From assembly GCF_000420865.1 (NCBI RefSeq), contig NZ_ATVT01000011.1:62001-126000 (forward strand): 64,000 bases of DNA, in the 5' to 3' direction. The notes below the pieces were generated by a model. That model saw only the letters and a program-made list of their open reading frames with translations. It was not told where the DNA came from and did no database searches. Below are positions 62,219 through 64,000 of this stretch, piece by piece. Source of the DNA: Butyrivibrio sp. XPD2006 (lineage in GTDB: Bacteria; Bacillota; Clostridia; Lachnospirales; Lachnospiraceae). Each line of letters opens with the position of its first letter. The stretch's first letter is position 1. The position numbers and the translations under genes are program-made.

Positions 62219-63898
62219 ATGGGTACAAAATTAAGTAACATTAATCTGTACAATCCTTATGGAGCAGAATATGTGCTTGAAAAAGGATTTTGCTCTAAGA
62301 ACATTGTTGAGGGATGGGATACCATCCTGAACGACGGGGAAGGCTACGATTTCCTTGGAATGCTTAAGCAGGCAAAGAAGCTTTCCAAAGAACTTGGTAC
62401 AACGGCTGTTTATACAAATTACTTCGACGATTCGGAGCTTGTTTTCGAAATCTATATAAATGGTTCAAGAAAAGCATATTACCAGACCGATGGCGGAATG
62501 TCAGTTAAGAAGGGTATTCCGACCATGGTCAAGGCTCTTTTACTGGATAACGCATCAGCAAAGGTTTTTAGAATGCTCATGGGAACCGACATGGACGCTG
62601 CTGAGTCCATTGGAAGGATCAGTGCGCTAAGCGGATTGCCACTGTATCTGGATGGATTTATGTATAACGAGCAGAACGGGAATGTCAGCATTCCGGATAA
62701 GGACGCATTGTTAAAAGAGCTCTCGAAGGCCAAGAAAGCTGAAAAACCTGATAAAACTATCAAAAAGACACCTGAGGTTCTGCAGGAGATAAAGGGCATT
62801 AGATGCGGAGGGCGTTATTACAATTGTTTTACGACCATTGAGCCAGAGGAAGATGGCAGTGTTGACTATGGTCACGGTCATGTATACCAGCTTATTCAGG
62901 GACCTGAACCCAGATTTGAGAAGTGCCATGAATACAGGTATGATCTGGTAAAGCTGTCGGGAGCGCGACATGCCCGTGGAATCAGGTGTGTCCCAAAGCG
63001 TGACAACAGGGCAGAGGATATCTGCATTTATGATTATGTAGAAACTCAATATACCAAGTGGTGCGATAATGTTGAGAAATATAAAAATGAGATGTTTCCT
63101 TCAAAAGATACCCTTGCTCCGCTGGTTAATGAAATTTTGACATATGCTGATTTGCCGAGACGCCTTACGCCAAAAGGATATGCAGAGTTTTGGCGTGATA
63201 GGACGAAGTATTATTCAACGGATTTAACAGGCGAAGTTGTTGCAGAGGACCAGGTGGAGTATCATCCGGACTATGAAGATTTTAGTAAGGAGAATGTTCT
63301 GTATGTGGAGTTTGGGAGTCGCCTGTATCCTACTGATAACTACCTGATCAGACTTGGCGGAGAAATAGATTCTCGTACAGCCAGGCACGCTATACGAGTA
63401 GATTTTTTTGACTATGACGGGAATCTGAAAAATACTATCAGAATTCCTAAGACCGTATCGATTGATTTCAACTCAATGTTTGGCGAGTATACCTTCATAG
63501 AAGAGAAGAATGTCATAATCGCAAACGGATACTGCATTGATCTGGATAAGAAAGAGTACAGACCTATCGGAAATCTTGACACTAAGCTCAAGAGAAAGTT
63601 CTCAACCTGCATTGTTACTAAAGATTCAACGGGGAAAGACCTTATCCTGATTTTTGCAGAAAAGACCATCTATGTTTTGGATATGGATCTCAATATCCTC
63701 TACAGCGTCTCTTGTGGCGGGATTATCATCTCCTACTGGCAGGACGGAAAGGGAAATCTGTTTCTGATTACCTCCAAGTACCACTGGACCATGCCCTACA
63801 ACTATAAAGCAGATTCAGTGATAAAACTGCAGAAGTTTCAGCTCGGACATGCGAAGCAACCTAATACTGTCAAAAAGAAAGCTGGTAAAAGACACTGA
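62219..63898 (+). CDS. Unknown protein with possible C-terminal beta-propeller-like region
   Basis: The ATG at 62219 has AGGCAGGAAG just upstream; a TTG at 62186 overlaps the preceding gene. The 559-residue protein has an alpha/beta N-terminal part (1-190), a Lys-rich linker (KKAEKPDKTIKKTPE), a middle part with GGRYYNCFTTIEPEEDG, and C-terminal repeating beta strands (FFDYDGNLKNTIRI, IIANGYCIDLDKKEY, TIYVLDMDLNILYSV) that look like propeller blades. Function unknown; it lies in line with the immunity-like genes. Confidence 0.7.
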   Translation: MGTKLSNINLYNPYGAEYVLEKGFCSKNIVEGWDTILNDGEGYDFLGMLKQAKKLSKELGTTAVYTNYFDDSELVFEIYINGSRKAYYQTDGGMSVKKGIPTMVKALLLDNASAKVFRMLMGTDMDAAESIGRISALSGLPLYLDGFMYNEQNGNVSIPDKDALLKELSKAKKAEKPDKTIKKTPEVLQEIKGIRCGGRYYNCFTTIEPEEDGSVDYGHGHVYQLIQGPEPRFEKCHEYRYDLVKLSGARHARGIRCVPKRDNRAEDICIYDYVETQYTKWCDNVEKYKNEMFPSKDTLAPLVNEILTYADLPRRLTPKGYAEFWRDRTKYYSTDLTGEVVAEDQVEYHPDYEDFSKENVLYVEFGSRLYPTDNYLIRLGGEIDSRTARHAIRVDFFDYDGNLKNTIRIPKTVSIDFNSMFGEYTFIEEKNVIIANGYCIDLDKKEYRPIGNLDTKLKRKFSTCIVTKDSTGKDLILIFAEKTIYVLDMDLNILYSVSCGGIIISYWQDGKGNLFLITSKYHWTMPYNYKADSVIKLQKFQLGHAKQPNTVKKKAGKRH

Positions 63899-64000
63899 GC
63901 CAACACTTAAGAGGATATATGAATACTCATATCCGTTCGAAGCATGGGGACCTGGCGAGAACTCAAGGTTTTTGTTCATATGTCCCGGTGAAAAAGAGAT
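63849..64000 (+). CDS. Possible start of a further gene (runs off the window)
   Basis: An open frame overlapping the end of the preceding gene reads ...DTEPTLKRIYEYSYPFEAWG, then PGENSRFLFICPGEKE, with protein-like composition. The start is uncertain: ATG 63849 lies inside the previous gene and lacks a ribosome site. An alternative is ATG 63920 in another frame, after AAGAGGAT, but its product looks less natural. The gene could also be a remnant. Confidence 0.35.
   Translation, partial: MRSNLILSKRKLVKDTEPTLKRIYEYSYPFEAWGPGENSRFLFICPGEKE

Overview
The window looks like chromosome of a rumen or gut Lachnospiraceae bacterium, most likely Butyrivibrio or a close relative. The pointers are moderate GC, strong AGGAGG ribosome sites, many T-tailed hairpin terminators, YesM/YesN-type two-component systems, a Crp/Fnr-ferredoxin pair, an L-lactate dehydrogenase and several large plant-polysaccharide enzymes. 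The genus is inferred from gene content; there is no rRNA here.

Layout. 0-8 kb: the end of an HlyD-type adaptor gene, a hybrid histidine kinase with its response regulator, two secreted proteins (a CBM-like protein and an Asp/Tyr-rich lipoprotein), a GNAT protein and tRNA-Ala(GGC). Two near-identical non-coding arrays of palindromic units (3.63-3.93 and 7.30-7.60 kb) lie in this part. 8-12 kb: SCP2-like protein, tocopherol-cyclase-like protein, patatin, GNAT and a glycerate kinase. 12-17 kb: a secreted alpha-amylase behind a strong promoter with a LacI-type palindrome, then a membrane-anchored lipase. 17.3-21.3 kb: one apparent operon, DUF134-NifX fusion, clpS, clpA, aat, which amounts to a bacterial N-degron pathway behind a double palindromic operator.

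21.3-30 kb: YesN/YesM regulators, a sugar ABC importer (binding protein and two permeases, no ATPase) and a GH106-like glycosidase. 30-34.8 kb: housekeeping and stress genes (LexA-like winged helix, histidine phosphatase, azoreductase-like protein, MATE pump, DUF1284, GIY-YIG, DUF1232, PspC). 34.8-44.4 kb: AraC regulator, GPH symporter, GH2, GH78 rhamnosidase, GH1 and a TIM-barrel isomerase. Together with the GH106-like locus this suggests uptake and intracellular breakdown of rhamnose-containing glycosides. 44.4-50.5 kb: an EamA transporter and a 1653-residue, membrane-anchored, multidomain GH5 enzyme. 50.5-55.6 kb: RpiB-like isomerase, small zinc proteins, a membrane J-protein, Crp/Fnr regulator, ferredoxin and ldh.

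55.6-64 kb looks more AT-rich and accessory: a broken DUF4143-type ATPase gene, an EAL-PAS protein, then a run of small genes resembling a polymorphic-toxin immunity cluster (Imm70-like protein, ankyrin protein, several unknown proteins, and a start-less fragment that may be a toxin remnant).

The most unusual signals are the duplicated palindrome arrays, REP-like palindromes whose TGA ends serve as gene stop codons, the N-degron operon with its double operator and internal ribosome site, a terminator for that operon lying inside the oppositely oriented yesN gene, and a duplicated promoter block.
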